From the NCBI GenBank assembly GCA_022606425.2, contig JAHDVF020000589.1:106512-170511 (forward strand): DNA of 64,000 nt, given 5' to 3'. The notes below the pieces were generated by a model. It was not told the DNA's origin. It worked only from the letters and a program-made list of their open reading frames with translations, and ran no database searches. Position numbers and translations under genes: made by a program. Each line of letters begins with the position of its first letter. Position 1 is the stretch's first letter. The stretch is from Lepidostoma basale. Its lineage: Eukaryota; Arthropoda; Insecta; Trichoptera; Lepidostomatidae. This document shows positions 22,740 to 34,599 of this stretch, one piece after another.

Positions 22740-23480
22740 CAAAGTTTACCGCAATCTCTCGTAACATCAATGCTTTTACAGTCAATGAATCATACTATTG
22801 CAAAACCACCTTATTTCAAGATTAATTTATTTTTCGAGTTGAGTTTTTGGAGTTATCTACGGAGGAGTTTGTTCATGAAAAAACTGAATAGAGGAATGAA
22901 AAAATTTGGTGAATAAGGATGGAATTCGTCATCGTCATGAGTCCAGTTATTTTTAATTTTTTCGAAATGTATTAGGTTTGTTCTCGCAATAAATTACTCT
23001 TATGTCAATTTGTACTTTTCTATACAATATGTTTACCAAAGGTTAAATTTACCGTCAATTTAAAAATATAAATGATTTCAAATAAAAATACAACGAATAT
23101 AATTTTGACCGCATAATTAGCAGAAATACCCATATGTGCGCCGCCTAGATTGGCTAGTTAAAATGGCGTCTTATAATTTTAGTGTATTTTTTACCAGTCC
23201 GGATCGCTTGCATTTGTATTGTTTATCCTTGCAGATGCGGCTCTGCCGATTGTGCACGTATATCTTGATAAGGAAGGCCGCACTGGGAGCTCGCAGGAAT
23301 AGTGCTGGGCGGAGCCGCCTTCCCGCTCTTCCCGCCCTACTCCGCCCGCAGCCGCCCACGCGTTAACAGTTAACATAACCGCCACTTTAGTGTCCGCTGT
23401 AGTATTTCTGACACTATCAATACACTTCTAGAACCATCAATACTCTTCATTAAAAATATTTTATTTGATACTTTATACTC
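22740..23480. other. no recognised gene; GC-rich island at 23260-23360
   Basis: 23260-23360 is rich in CCGCC/CGCCC motifs. It might be a promoter-like or repeat-derived island. No exon could be supported. Confidence 0.35.
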
Positions 23481-23482
23481 GG

Positions 23483-23556
23483 ACCTGGATCTTCTGGCTT
23501 ACAAAGGTTCCGCTCTAGTGGTCATTCCTCTTACGTCTCTTGGAAACATTAGATGT
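23483..23556 (+). repeat. GACTTGGATCTTCTGG module (encodes DLDLLAYKGSA...)
   Basis: The + strand reads DLDLLAYKGSALVVIPLTS. The same reading recurs inverted at 42905-43014 as DLDLLAYRGSALIAIPLTS. Confidence 0.7.
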
Positions 23557-23566
23557 CGTGTTTACT

Positions 23567-23790
23567 ATCTTCTTCTTCTTGTTTTAATAGATCTGACGAT
23601 CTGTGACACAGAAATCTTGTCTCGTCGGATGATGAGGTCCAGCTGTCTGTAGAGGTGCAGGCTGATACTGTTCGAACCAAAGGGGTTCTAAGAACATCTG
23701 AGATCATACGGGTTGCTCTGTTGGCTTTCATCTCGGGAGACATTATTTCTATCTCTTAGATCTATTAATGAAAAAGAAGAAGAAGAAGAA
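23567..23790. mobile_element. LINE-C copy with internal inversion
   Basis: 23567-23645 is the inverted LINE-C 3' end (CTGACGATCTGTGACACAGA). 23650-23760 is in + orientation (GCTGATACTGTTCGAACCAA, an ADTVRTK reading). The two halves meet head-on, as expected from 5' inversion during LINE integration. Confidence 0.55.
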
Positions 23791-23794
23791 GGGT

Positions 23795-24325
23795 AAAATG
23801 ATGATTAAATGTCAGATATGTGTCGTCTGAATGTGTTTATAAAACTTGTATAAAATTACACTTATTAAACTTGAAAGAACCTCTGTATATTCCGCGAATA
23901 AAATACGTCACACTCAAATCAAAATACAGTTCGCTGATTCAATCACTGGCCGCTCCCTTCCTCTGTACTCCCTTCCACCACCCTCCCGGCCCGGGGCGGA
24001 GGTCCACCCGTCATTATTATAAACGATTCATTTTCCGATCGGTCATCTTAAATATTTGGCCCCGAGATATCCGCAGAGGCTGGCCAATCAGCAACCGTTT
24101 CTGGCACATGACCAATGGATAAGTATAGAGGATATATACTCTCTAGTCGGACCTGCCTATTGTAGTAGCCTAGCTGGTTGTACACTAAGTAATGTAAATA
24201 CAAATACCAGAAATTGACTTTACACACTAAACAATTCATTGCCCTTATAATTTTAACTAAATAATTTGTTGCAGATTAATAGTGTCAGTATATTTTTACA
24301 TAAAATGCCTCCCCTATATTGCATT
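23795..24325. other. no gene recognised
   Basis: No repeat or ORF with recognisable content. Confidence 0.35.
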
Positions 24326-24329
24326 GCAT

Positions 24330-24460
24330 AATCAGCCTCATGAGACTCGTCCTCAATACCTCCTGAAATATGGAAGGACAGCTGGAAATCTACCTCACAG
24401 GAGGAGCAACACTCTGGAGAACAGACCACATAAGTCTACAATAAGGAAGAAGAAGAAATA
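24330..24460 (+). mobile_element. LINE-C-related 3' end with GAAGAAGAA tail
   Basis: ATGGAAGGACAGCTGGAAAT and GGAGCAACACTCTGGAGAAC match the inverted copies at 15780 and 59160. Confidence 0.7.
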
Positions 24461-24569
24461 AAATACCAGATGAAAAGTATTTGGGTGTGGTTTTGTATAG
24501 GCAAACAAATCTATCATAGGATGTGATGGATAAATAAGGCAACAGTCATCTCAGGATGTTTGAAAAACT

Positions 24570-24638
24570 CTTCTTCTTTTAATAGATCTAACGATTTGTG
24601 GCACAGATATCATGTCCATCTTTATTCGGCTGCCGTCA
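24570..24638 (-). mobile_element. LINE-C 3' fragment
   Basis: CTTCTTCTTTTAATAGATCT through GTGGCACAGATATCATG. Confidence 0.65.
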
Positions 24639-24639
24639 C

Positions 24640-25433
24640 AAAAAAAAAAACACATCAATCAAAATATTGTCAATCGTTAGCCACTACTTTTCGTCTTTTT
24701 GGCAATAGATAGAAAAAACGCCTCATCTTTTGAGTTAATACAGGCATCGATCCAATTCTTGACATCTGCATATAAATGGAAGTGCTGCTCTTCTAAGGCA
24801 TGCGTCATGGATCTGAACAAGTGGTAGTCCGATGGTGCCACGTCTGGTGAATAAGGCGGGTGCGGTTTAATTTCCAAACCCATATTCTGTATCTAGTTTT
24901 TGACTGCGATTGCGATGTGAGGTCGAGCGTTGTCGTGTTGAAGAATCAGCTTGCTGTGCTTGTTGCCCCATTCCGGTCGTTTTTCGGCCAGTGCTTGGTA
25001 AAATCGCATTAATTGTTGTCGATAGACTTCACCTGGTTTGAGGAGTTCATTATTTGGTTAACCTTTTTCGATCTTCTAGGGCGATCTTTGCCGTCAGCGC
25101 TAAAATCACCAGTTTTGAAGCGTCTATACCATTCTATGCATGATTTGTCCTATATGGCATGATCGTCATAAACTTCCACAAGAATTTTATGCACCTCAGC
25201 TGCACTCTTCTTCCAATTAAAACAGAACGGCAGAACTTCCCGCAAATGCTTTGTATTTACCACGATAGTCGACATTTTAAGGAGTGATAAAACAAATGTT
25301 CTGAGAATGACAAGAACTGAACTTAATTGACAGATGCTCAGGCTTACTTTAAAAAAATGCCCGCCAAATTTAAAGACTTGAAGCAGCCAGAGCCCTCTGT
25401 TGTAAAACGGACCGAATTTTCCGAAACACCTAA
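24640..25433 (-). mobile_element. mariner transposon, internally deleted and mutated
   Basis: The minus strand starts with the inverted-repeat-like end TTAGGTGTTTCGGAAAATTC (from 25433, followed by TA). A transposase N-terminus begins at 25275: HLREVLPFCFNWKKSAAEVH, an in-frame TAG, then ECIEWYRRFKTGDF-like sequence. It breaks near 25050, where roughly the central third is missing, and resumes ELLKPGEVYRQQLMRFYQAL...ILQHDNARPHIA, a stop, then PHPPYSPDVAPSDYHLFRSM. Two catalytic Asp (HDN, SPD) of the DD34D triad remain. A frameshift spoils the C-terminus and the second inverted repeat is not found. Non-functional. Confidence 0.88.
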
Positions 25434-25464
25434 TATATCTAAATGTGCAGGGGGGGAGTAAAGG

Positions 25465-25795
25465 GGATCCTATTGACTCTTCGAGCGGTACATGGCCATC
25501 ACCGTGGTGATGGCCATGCTATGCTGGAGGATTGATCTGATCCCGAGTACCTATCCTCGACTTTAGTCTCCCCTGGAAACTATGCGAAATGTTAGAGATC
25601 GAGTGTGAATAACCTCGGTGGATAATATTGATGCATAGGATAACGTGGAAGGACACATCGCCAACCCGTCAAGCGTGGCGTTGTAATGCCAACCACCCCC
25701 CGTATGACATGTCATACATGGACATGGACAAGTATGGGGGAGGCCTATGTCCAGCAGTAGACGACAATGGCTATTAAAGAAGAAGAAGAAGTGCA
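25465..25795 (+). mobile_element. LINE-D-like 3' end with GAAGAAGAA tail
   Basis: GGGGGAGGCCTATGTCCAGC followed by AGTAGACGACAATGGCT and a GAAGAAGAA tail is typical of RTE 3' ends. A 12-bp-arm hairpin (CATGGCCATCAC) lies at 25491-25518. Confidence 0.6.
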
Positions 25796-25799
25796 GTTA

Positions 25800-26685
25800 T
25801 ACCATGTGTGCTGGGTTGGTGAATTAAAATAAAAGAAAAACGAAGCTCGGATTCTAATCTATACGGTGTTTATAATTTTATTATTCCGGGGTCCAGAGAA
25901 AACTCCATTGATAGTCCCAAATAGATGACAAATTATACACTTGTGTTAGTGCTCTCTCAGATAGGATCTCAGATTCAATAATTACGGCGCAATAAAAACA
26001 CTGCTCCCTATTGCGGCCTGCATGATTGCGTCCAAACGACCGGCCGAATTAATTTAATATGTCCAGAACGGGTTTTTACGTTTGTGTATTTGAAAAACAA
26101 CCGCTGGCGTTTTTTTCTTTGCGGATTGTCGCCACGTTGTGCAGCCGATTTTATTAGCCGTATTTTTTTTACACCTTAAAAGCCGTGTTCCTGCTATTGC
26201 CTTCATTAAGCCAATCATTCATGAATCTGGACACGAACAAAAAACGCCAAATTATAGTCATTTGAGTACGAGAACACAGAATTAAATGCGAGCCACGATA
26301 CAAGATTCCATTCATTTTAGTAATCTAAGGTAATAAAACGTCACATTGTGAGACGTATCACATTTCCTCGATCGACATTTCTGTTTTTTAGGCCAGGTAG
26401 ACCAACTCTGCCGCGCTTCCAAGGCGTCTCGGCTTACAGGGGATGCATTGATCACATGCGTTGATATTTTTTTGGAGGCTAATTTCGAATTGCGAATGTT
26501 GGGTATCGGCCCGAGGGGGTGACTCAGCGAGGGGATGAGAAAATTGCCTCAATTATCAATACCTAATTTGGCTTCATCCTTTGTTCGTTTTATGAATGAG
26601 GCATTTAACTTTGATAAAAAAAATCGCTGTGAATAGTGTTGGCTTATAAATGTAAAAAGGTGATTTGATTCTTAAACGTATTGCC
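25800..26685. other. no gene recognised
   Basis: Anonymous DNA. 26000-26120 has balanced composition and may be conserved noncoding. Confidence 0.35.
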
Positions 26686-26689
26686 TGCA

Positions 26690-26852
26690 TTGTAATGACG
26701 AATTTTTTATGAATAAACACTGTTTTTGTCTACTTTTGAGTTTATTTTTCTCGTGATATTTCGAAGGCTTTACGCCTTCATCATCGGGAAAATAAACTCA
26801 AAAGTGAAAAAAACAATCTTTTTAATTCATAAAAAATTCGTCGTTATGGAAT
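26690..26852. repeat. perfect-type foldback around a hammerhead-like motif
   Basis: The outer arms TAATGACGAATTTTTTATGA and TCATAAAAAATTCGTCGTTA are complementary, as are the inner arms CTTTTGAGTTTATTTTTC and AAAATAAACTCAAAAG. At the centre, the minus strand reads CCGATGA-T-GAAGGC-GTAAA-GCCTTC-GAAATATCAC. Confidence 0.8.
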
Positions 26853-27074
26853 TCCAGCGTTTAACATCTTAAGTTTATCTAAAAATAAATCGTGTTAATT
26901 TTATCGTACAATTGCAATAAAAACTTTTCTAACTAACATTTTTGATCAATTGTATAGCAATACAATCGTAGAAAAACTTTTCACATATTAATTCACCATC
27001 ACGCCGTATTCATAGATAGTTACAAAAATAGGATGGACCGCCACGCCATTTTTAGATTCACACTGCTTGTATCA

Positions 27075-27721
27075 TCTTCTTCCTCAGCCTATTCCCGTCC
27101 AATCTTGGACAAAGGCCTCCTCCATTCGCTTCCATGTCACTCTGTCCTGTGCAGACTGCATCCAGGTTATTCCAACGTGTCTATTCAGATCATCCTTCCA
27201 CCGTAGTTGCGGTCGCCCTGCACTTCTCTTTGCCGTCCACGGTCTCCAAGTCAGCAGTCTTCATATCCACTTTTCATCTGAGCTTCTGGCTACGTGACCT
27301 GGCAATTGCCATTTTAGAGTCACCACCCGATGGATGATGTCGGTGACCTTTTTTTTTTCTCTCACCGTATCGTTTCTGACTCTGTCTCTTAGGCTTATTC
27401 CTAACATGGCTCCTTCCATGGCTCTTTGGGTCACCCGTAGTTTCTCGGCACTTTGTTTGGACAGTGTAACAGTTTCAAGACCATAAGTACCAACTGGCAG
27501 AACGCAGGCTTCATAGACTTTTCGTTTCAGGTTGATCGATATTTTCCGGTTTTAAAGGATGTAACTCATGTTTCCGAAAGCTGCCTAGCTTAGTCCAATT
27601 CTTCTTTTTAGCTCTGCGGTTTAGTTATCTCTGCCCAATCGAAAATTGTGTCCCAGGTATGTATATTCTTTGACATTCTCAATTCTGTTGCCGTCCACGT
27701 TGATTTCACGCCTTTCCGCCA
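27075..27721 (-). mobile_element. LINE-D (HmRTE-like) fragment
   Basis: A close inverted relative of 20250-20900 (CATCCAGGTTATTCCAACGT, CTTTCCACGGTCTCCAAGT-type sequence). It includes the RT-thumb part. It abuts SINE-1 at its 5' side. Confidence 0.8.
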
Positions 27722-27825
27722 GACCAAAGACATTGGGACAATCACACTACCATCGTCGGGAATCGAACCCGGAACCTTCGGTGTGACAGTAATAGCACTT
27801 GCCATTCGGCCACGAAGGTCGTCGT
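27722..27825 (-). mobile_element. SINE-1 head
   Basis: GGGAATCGAACCCGGAACCT and GGCCACGAAGGTCGTC are inverted box B and box A regions. The 3' half is missing. Confidence 0.75.
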
Positions 27826-27864
27826 TATGTACTTATAATTGTTATGGTGATATGAATCAGTTTA

Positions 27865-28110
27865 TTGTATCTTGAAAAATTATGTTAAACTCTATATTAA
27901 ATAATGAATACAAATGAAAACAGCACTTTTCTAGAAGTTTTTTTTAATAGTATTTGCTAATGACATGTTTCGCCAATCTAAAGCATTATCAAATGTAAAA
28001 AAATGATAATGCTTTAGACAGGCGAAACATTACATTCCATAAACTATAATAAAACTTCTAGAAAACAGACGTTTTAACGTATAAATTATATGAATTAGTA
28101 TTTCAATCAT
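27865..28110. repeat. foldback of the TCTAGAAAACAGACG family
   Basis: TTCTAGAAGTTT...ATGACATGTTTCGCC is mirrored by GGCGAAACATTACATTCC...AAACTTCTAGAAAACAGACG around TGATAATGCTTT. Confidence 0.75.
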
Positions 28111-28379
28111 TTATTGTTGTCTTGACAGGTCCCTCGACGTCGACTTTCACTAAAGAGTAGGGTTATTTTTTACGTTAATAGTTAAAATGTCAATACGTTT
28201 CTCAATCCTTTTATAGAGACTTATTCCCTTATTTATAATTTTTTTTGGTGATACCCGTCAAAATTATGTATTTCTGTTAAAAATATACATATATCCATCA
28301 GCGTAGGCATGATTTGTTCGTGCCACGTTTTTCTCGGCCGGAATGTCGTAGACATTTGATAAAACCTTAGCATGACGAA

Positions 28380-29490
28380 CCATTTTATTCCCATACAATA
28401 TAATAAAACTTCTAGAAAACAGGCGTTTTCATTCGTTATCATAATTTAACAAGGAGTTTCAAGAAACAATAAATAATCAACGATTGTCATAATTAAAGGT
28501 ATCAAAAGAAAATGAAACATTAAAACTTAGTAACTGCATTTAAATACCAATAACATTATTTGCATGAACACAAATTTGAATCACGTAATATTGAAGAAAA
28601 ACATAGGGTGGTTAAGTAGAAAAGGTCGGGCCAATTTTGTGCTAGAATACAGGACAAGTCACGGAATATTATATTCAAATGAATATTAACAGTAAACAGG
28701 GAAAGTATAATATTAGTATTGTTATTTTATTAAAAGGCCATTATCGGGCAGACGGGAAGCCAAGGATCGGATAACATCTGCTCTCGAGTTCCCAGGGTTT
28801 CTCTTCTCTCCGTTGAAAGGCCCTCAATTTACAACATAATCCATACTTAAATATTTTTGTGAAGCTAACGGTAATAACAGTAAAAAGATTATTTCAAATT
28901 ATTTATTGTTTCTTGAAAAATTATGTAAAACTACATAATGAATAATTAATATCAATGAAAACGTATGTTTTCAAGAAGTTTTTTTTTATAGTTTATGGAA
29001 ATGACATGTTTCGCATTTCTAAGCATTATCAAATGTGAAATTATGAAAACCAAATGTAAACAGAAGTCATATTAATTTATTAATATGGAGTTTTACATCA
29101 TTGTTCAAGAAACGATTAATACGAATGAAAACGTATGTTTTCTAGATGTTTCAGTATTGTTTATGGAATTGATATGTTTCGCATTGCTAAGGCATGATCA
29201 AATGTGAATTTTTGAACATTGAATGAAAACGGACGTTTTTAATCGTATTTTTTTTTAAATATGGAGTTTTACATTATTATTCAAGAAACAATAAATTCTT
29301 ACAATAATTAGTTCGAATGAAAACATCTGTTTTCTAGATGATTATGGTTTATGGAAATGACAAGTTTCGCCTTTCTAAGGTATGATCAAATGTTGACATT
29401 TGATAATCCCTTAGATATGCGAATCATACCATTCCCATAAACTATAATAAAACTTCTAGAAAACAGACGTTTTCATTCGTATTAATCAGT
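28380..29490. repeat. cluster of TCTAGAAAACAGACG foldback copies
   Basis: At least four arms (28395-28480, 28890-29110, 29110-29300, 29300-29490) share ATGGAGTTTTACATCATTGT, GAAATGACATGTTTCGC and CAGACGTTTTCATTCGTATT. Arms lie in both orientations, with anonymous sequence at 28490-28890. Confidence 0.7.
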
Positions 29491-29544
29491 TTATTTATGA
29501 TTTTTATCAATGTATAAATGTATAATATTTGTATCAAACAACAG

Positions 29545-29960
29545 TAACAATAGACCATCACGACGTTTCCAGAAGGGTAGGTAGACAGAATAGACCGTCA
29601 CACTACTGTATTCTGACACACCTCTCTACGTTCCTCCTCATTCATACAGCGAGTCAAACGCGCACGTCGATTCTTCCGACTTCTAACGTTTATAATTTTA
29701 TTTATTTGGTGATGTCATGTATTCCTTGATCTTCCTCGACTCCTTACTCCATTCACAACGTTAACTTATACTTTCTTAACCATATTTTCTTCATCCGTGC
29801 GTCCATGCGGTCCAAATCAACGCAGTAATCCTTTCATAATTTTGTTCATGTTATATTTCGCTCTATATCTCGTTATATTCCTTTCTGATATCAGCATTTG
29901 AAATTCTGTCATATATCGTTTTATTACACATACGTTTAAGGGATTTAATCTCTGCCGCAT
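29545..29960 (-). mobile_element. LINE-A fragment
   Basis: The inverted 3' end ACCATCACGACGTTTCCAGA is followed by reversed coding remnants (CATACAGCGAGTCAAACGCG). Confidence 0.75.
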
Positions 29961-30089
29961 TAATTCATCCTTCTTCTGCCGCTCTCATCCTTCTTCTGCC
30001 AGTTCCACAGGGCAAGGGGGATCACTTGACCGATAATATGCTCAAAGCTGTAAATTGTAATATTATTTTGAAATTGTAAAATTATATCT

Positions 30090-30415
30090 TCTATGTTCGC
30101 CATACTTTGTGTTGTAGATGTTTTATTTGTCTTTTTCTATTTTTTGTATACTTTGTATATACAACACTATTAAAATTACATATCAGACATGTTTCGGACA
30201 ACCAGTCCCTCTTCAGTGATACATATTATAAAGATACATCTTTCTAACATCTTACAAAATTGATCATATTTGTAAACAATTTTATAATATTTTAAATATG
30301 TATCTTTATTATATGTACCACTGAAGAAGGACTGGTTGTCCGAAACATGTCTGATATGTAATTTTAATAGTGTTGTATATACAAAGTATATAAAAAAAAG
30401 AAAAAGACATGTAAA
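30090..30415. repeat. foldback with inverted hammerhead-like motifs (second copy)
   Basis: The minus-strand motif 30186-30216 and plus-strand motif 30321-30351 read CTGAAGA(A/G)...GTCCGAAACATGTC. Mirrored flanks are CAGACATGTTTCGG and TATACTTTGTATATACAACA. It matches 5815-6385 but with a shorter centre. Confidence 0.82.
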
Positions 30416-30734
30416 ATTATAATTTTAATATTTCTGTCGTTTTATAAATATGTAATCAATTGAGAGTAAACATTTTATTATGCCTTTTGCCTAACCTAAA
30501 TAAATCAGGCGTCATTAGACAAAATCGAATATGATGTTTTCGTTCGGCTATTGAAACACAGATGGCGGTAATGTGCTACTAAATGTCATATTTACACCAT
30601 TATTTCGATTCTTATACTTCTTTCTCCTAACCATTTCCATTTATTGGGAATCAGCTTTTATAATTTATTTTATCTTTTAGTATTAATAAATAATTTCATA
30701 TACATTTGTACGCAGATATGATTATATAATGAAA

Positions 30735-30860
30735 AAATGTATTTCTTCTTCTTCGATGGCTCTACAGCCCATATCAAGTATAAGTCTTCATTATTCTTTG
30801 CCTCCAACTCTTGTCCTCCGCTTCGACCGTCCAATCTGACACTCCTCAAAAAGGTATTTA
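30735..30860 (-). mobile_element. LINE 3' end fragment, unassigned family
   Basis: The minus strand reads GQELEAKNNEDLYLIWAVEP followed by a (GAA)n tail, a layout like the other LINE 3' ends here. Confidence 0.45.
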
Positions 30861-30864
30861 CCAA

Positions 30865-31385
30865 AAAACATTTATTGTTAAAGATGGCTAAATAGTATGT
30901 AGATACACAGAGTTAGTAAAAAGGTTTAGAAAAATTGCAGTTTGAAGCCATTATGTTTATAAAAAAAGGTGTTTTAGAAATTGCGAGAATAAAGCGTCGC
31001 ACATATTTATATGTAAATTGGCACTTTCCTGCGGTTTCGCTGATAGAATCGTCAGTCTGTAGGAACATGTCTGCAACCGGAAGTCTAAGGAAACCATTGT
31101 GCGGTTACATCGATTGTGTGCTAAGCGTTTCGCGCACTTATTATGGAACATCCTTAATATTCAGTAAAAAGTAAACTCTTTTGAATTGTCCTTTGTTGGA
31201 GTAGGTAAGCGGTGCCAGCTGTCTTCTATTGAATTGCAAAATGCTACATCTTTGCGTCTCAATACTAAACTTTAATAATTTGATGACTTTATTCTTTCGA
31301 TGCCGTGCAAATAGTAAATTTGCTACAATCCGAAAAATCTACTAATATGTATAATGAATAATCTAATTTCATACATATTCTTATT
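30865..31385. other. no gene recognised
   Basis: The + ORF at 30935-31174 has no recognisable domain. Confidence 0.35.
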
Positions 31386-31387
31386 CT

Positions 31388-31835
31388 CCGACAGACATGG
31401 CCAGCCCATCGCCACTTCAGCCCGCCCATCCTCAGAAACACTTCAGCCACCTTGGTTTGTTGTCGAATAAAATCGTTTTTAAATCTGTCCCTCAAGGTTA
31501 TTCAAAGCATGGCTCTTTCCATGGCGCGTTGGGCGACCTTGAATTTAAATACTAGACCTTTTGTCAGTGTCCACGTCTCGGCTCCGGATCTTCTAATCGG
31601 ATCGTTGGATATCTGTCGGAGAACCGACGGCCGATGGGGGAGACGGGTTCTGGAGTGGAGACCGCGTACATGATTTCGTAGAGTTGGACGTCCCCCTAGC
31701 CGCTGGACCGACGATCTGAAGAGGATTGTTTAACATGGATGGATGGAAGCGGCAATGAATAGGGGGCGGTGGCGTATTTTGGGAGAGGCCTACGTTTAGC
31801 AGTGGATGACAGACGGCTGATGATGATGATGATAT
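31388..31835. mobile_element. LINE-D copy with 5' inversion
   Basis: 31388-31585 reads on the minus strand as AMERAM...LRDRFKNDFIRQQTKVAEV...LKWRWAGHVCR. 31590-31835 reads on + as RTDGRWGRRVLEWRPRT...RWTDDLKRIV, ending in (GATGAT)n. The two halves are consecutive parts of one LINE-D protein but in opposite orientation. Confidence 0.75.
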
Positions 31836-31884
31836 TCTTATTGCGCCCTACACTCTACATTCTTATTTTTCTTCTCATTGTAGA

Positions 31885-32220
31885 TTTTGCGATCTGTTTA
31901 TGCAGGCTATCTACTTTATTTCTGTGATGAAGACGACCAGCCTTCTCTCCATTTATTTGGTGGTCGTCCTGGTGGTCGAAGGCCCTCTGGAGTGTCGTGC
32001 ATCACGGTGGTCCCCTCGGAATCGTCTTCGCTGTCTACTCCATCTTACTGTGTCATAAATTGTGCAGAATCTGCGAATTTCTTCGTTGGGTATCCTATCT
32101 CTAAGGGTTCTACCCACGATAGGTCTCAATGTTATCATTTCTGCTAATCTCAGGAGATGTTTGGTTCTGACAGTGTCTGCTCTTGCCTCGATTCTACGTT
32201 CCCATTTACTTATCACAGTA
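31885..32220 (-). mobile_element. LINE-C fragment
   Basis: The minus strand reads RRIEARADTVRTKHLLRLAE, MITLRPIVGRTLRDRIPNEE and YDTVRWSRQRRRFRGDH. Confidence 0.78.
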
Positions 32221-32224
32221 GGTA

Positions 32225-32754
32225 TAAAAGCAATCGTGCTAGTGGCACTAGTTAACTAATAAATCAAATTTACTTTGATATTTGATTGACGGTTTACATT
32301 TTCTCCCCTAATAGGTCATGAATAAGTTCGTTATATTACTCGTACTTTGTTTTAATTAACCACTAGTGTCCGGATACGAGACATAAATAATGGAGAATTA
32401 CTTTTGAATTCACACCACCACTGCAATGGTCTCCTGAAGTCAAGAGATTGGACAGATTGAAGGAAACTGTGGATGCCTGGATTGGATGATTACTAAGGGA
32501 ACCATACCGCCAGGACACATTAAACCGTGGAAACCTGGAGGACCCTCAAGCGACTGGCGTTGGTAGATCCAGTGACAACACGGCGAAATGGGTTATTCTT
32601 CAGGGCAGTACTACGCTCTGCATCTGTGGCATGGAGTAATCCATGGTGCACATAAAACCTTGCTGCCTTGTGACATACACGATGGAGAAACTGGTTCAAG
32701 TGTCAAACAGTGCGGTCCAGCCGGCTTATCAGGGGATTTCTTCATATTATTCTT
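32225..32754. other. no recognised gene
   Basis: 32400-32720 looks like old coding or repeat sequence (AACCGTGGAAACCTGGAGGA), but I cannot assign it. Confidence 0.3.
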
Positions 32755-32945
32755 TCATATTAGTGAAAGTACGTTCAGAAGACAAATACTCGAGTTTGGA
32801 GAATACCTTGTATTCCTAAAGTAGAACCATCTTTCATGCGTTCCTGGTATTATATGTTATATTTTACCTGTTCGATGGCTTAAACTATTATATAATTGTT
32901 GTTTGTAATTGCTATTGAGAAAATTAACTGATTTGATTTTATTGA
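32755..32945 (+). mobile_element. LINE-E 3' fragment
   Basis: CATATTAGTGAAAGTACGTT through CTGATTTGATTTTATTGA. Confidence 0.75.
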
Positions 32946-32999
32946 TATCAAGATGACAGATGATTTTATTGAGAGTGATGACATACGGACTAGAGACGA

Positions 33000-33380
33000 C
33001 AACTCTTACAGCAAAATGTGTCCACAGAGGTCCATGGAAAGACAGATACTTGGTGTGAGTTTGCGTGACCGCAAAAGGAATGAAGAAATCAGACGCCGCA
33101 CCAGGGTTGCTGACGTCATGGACCGAGTGGAAAAATTGAAATGGCAATGGGCTGGACACTTGGCTAGACAGGGCGGCAACAGATGGGCACCCAGAGTACT
33201 CAGTTAGAGACCATAGGCAAATAGGCGAAGTGTCGGATGGCCACCGATGAGATGGACCGATGATATTGTCAAAAGGGTTGGAAAATCTTGGATACAAAGG
33301 GGGCAGGATAGAGACGAGTGGAGGAAATTGGAAGAGGCCTATATCCAGCAGTGGAGGGAAGAAGGCTAGCAAAGAAGAAG
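33000..33380 (+). mobile_element. LINE-D fragment
   Basis: The + strand reads RSMERQILGVSLRDRKRNEE, then RRTRVADVMDRVEKLKWQWA, GHLARQGGNRWAPRV, and a (GAA)n tail. Nearly intact for about 80 residues. Confidence 0.82.
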
Positions 33381-34110
33381 AAAAAGAAGATGAAGATAAG
33401 ATTTTGTATTTGAGATATTTAAACCTGCGGGATTCTATTAATATGTTTAATGTGCCATAGTCCGGACGATTACTTCATTTAGAATTTAAAATATCAAAAC
33501 ATGATTACGCATTGTATTCTGTTTGAAAACATATTTGTAAATATTACCTGGCCAGTGCCGGCTGCTGCCACAATAGCTCGCGTCAGGGCGGGAGTAGCAG
33601 CCGCCCCGTTCCGCCCTCTGACGTCCGCCCTATCAAATAGTCATACAATACTAGCGGTTACCGTGCTCTGCTCTCGGCACCCGGTCACGGCTTCTGAATG
33701 GGACAAAATATACGTGAATAGCCAGTGTTATTATATTTAAAGCCATATTCGAATTAGCTAGTCAAAGGATGTTTGGTTAAGGTGAGAACTTGTGACGAAT
33801 GCATAGAACAACAAAAAAATCAAAATAATTATTTAAATACGACTAGTTTTATAAATATTCAAATACAGTTCTGAATTCTGATTTAAATTTTGTTATAATC
33901 AAAGATTGTATCCATTGTTTTGGCCAAAACACTACGATACTTCAACATTATTAACTGTTAAATTATAAAACTCTTCTCATGTATCACAATTATTAGGTAT
34001 ATTTAATTTTCGCGACAAATTTAACTTTTAATTAACTGTAATAAGGTACCTTACTCGACTCCAGCAATTACTTTAAAATAATATAAAAGAAATTAAACAA
34101 TTTTACATAG
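33381..34110. other. no recognised gene; GC-rich island at 33550-33710
   Basis: 33550-33710 is GC-rich without a supported exon. 33905-33945 (CCATTGTTTTGGCCAAAACA) is shared, inverted, with 62355-62390. Confidence 0.35.
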
Positions 34111-34114
34111 GAAT

Positions 34115-34425
34115 ATATAATGATGATGTAAGAAATGAATGTAATAAATAAAATCAAGAAAGGGTCACTAAGGTGGTTTGGACATATGGAACGAATGGAT
34201 GAGGGAAGAATGGTTAAAAAGATATATTCAAGTAGTGTGAATGGAAAAAGAAGTTGAGGAAGGCCAAGGAAGACATAGCATGACCAAATTAATCAATTAC
34301 TGAAAGGCGGCCAAGTTCGAAGTAGGAACAATCGACGAGCGTGCATGTCACGATGTTTGAATGTAGAAGAGGCGCGAGAGTTATGTCAAGAACAACGTGG
34401 CGATCCATCCTCTTGTTAGGCATAG
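34115..34425 (+). mobile_element. LINE-A fragment
   Basis: GGTGGTTTGGACATATGGAA (WFGHME) and the RRACMSRCLNVEEARE-type end, truncated before the (TTAG)n tail. Confidence 0.78.
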
Positions 34426-34496
34426 GAATAAATATACATAAAGGTTAAAAAAATAGCTAAATTTTTATTTTAACAGTTGATAAATTATTGTTACAC

Positions 34497-34532
34497 CTGA
34501 TGATGTCAACTGATGATGACGAAACAACTGTC
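34497..34532 (+). ncRNA. hammerhead-ribozyme-like motif
   Basis: ACAC-CTGATGA-T-GTCA...TGAC-GAAACAACTGTC. It has the canonical CUGAUGA and GAAA cores. Flanking sequence is shared with 62040-62160 (TTTAACAGT..., AAAATAAAAATTGTGATA). Catalysis is inferred only. Confidence 0.45.
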
Positions 34533-34599
34533 GCGGAAAATAAAAATTGTGATACATAAAAAGAGTTTTATAATTTAACACTTAATCAATAATTTTATC

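Noticed and set aside
23260..23360. CpG-island-like promoter
   Set aside because: GC-rich, but with no adjacent exon, initiator or conserved gene start that I can support.
32857..33372. 171-codon minus ORF
   Set aside because: Antisense shadow of the LINE-D fragment at 33000-33380.
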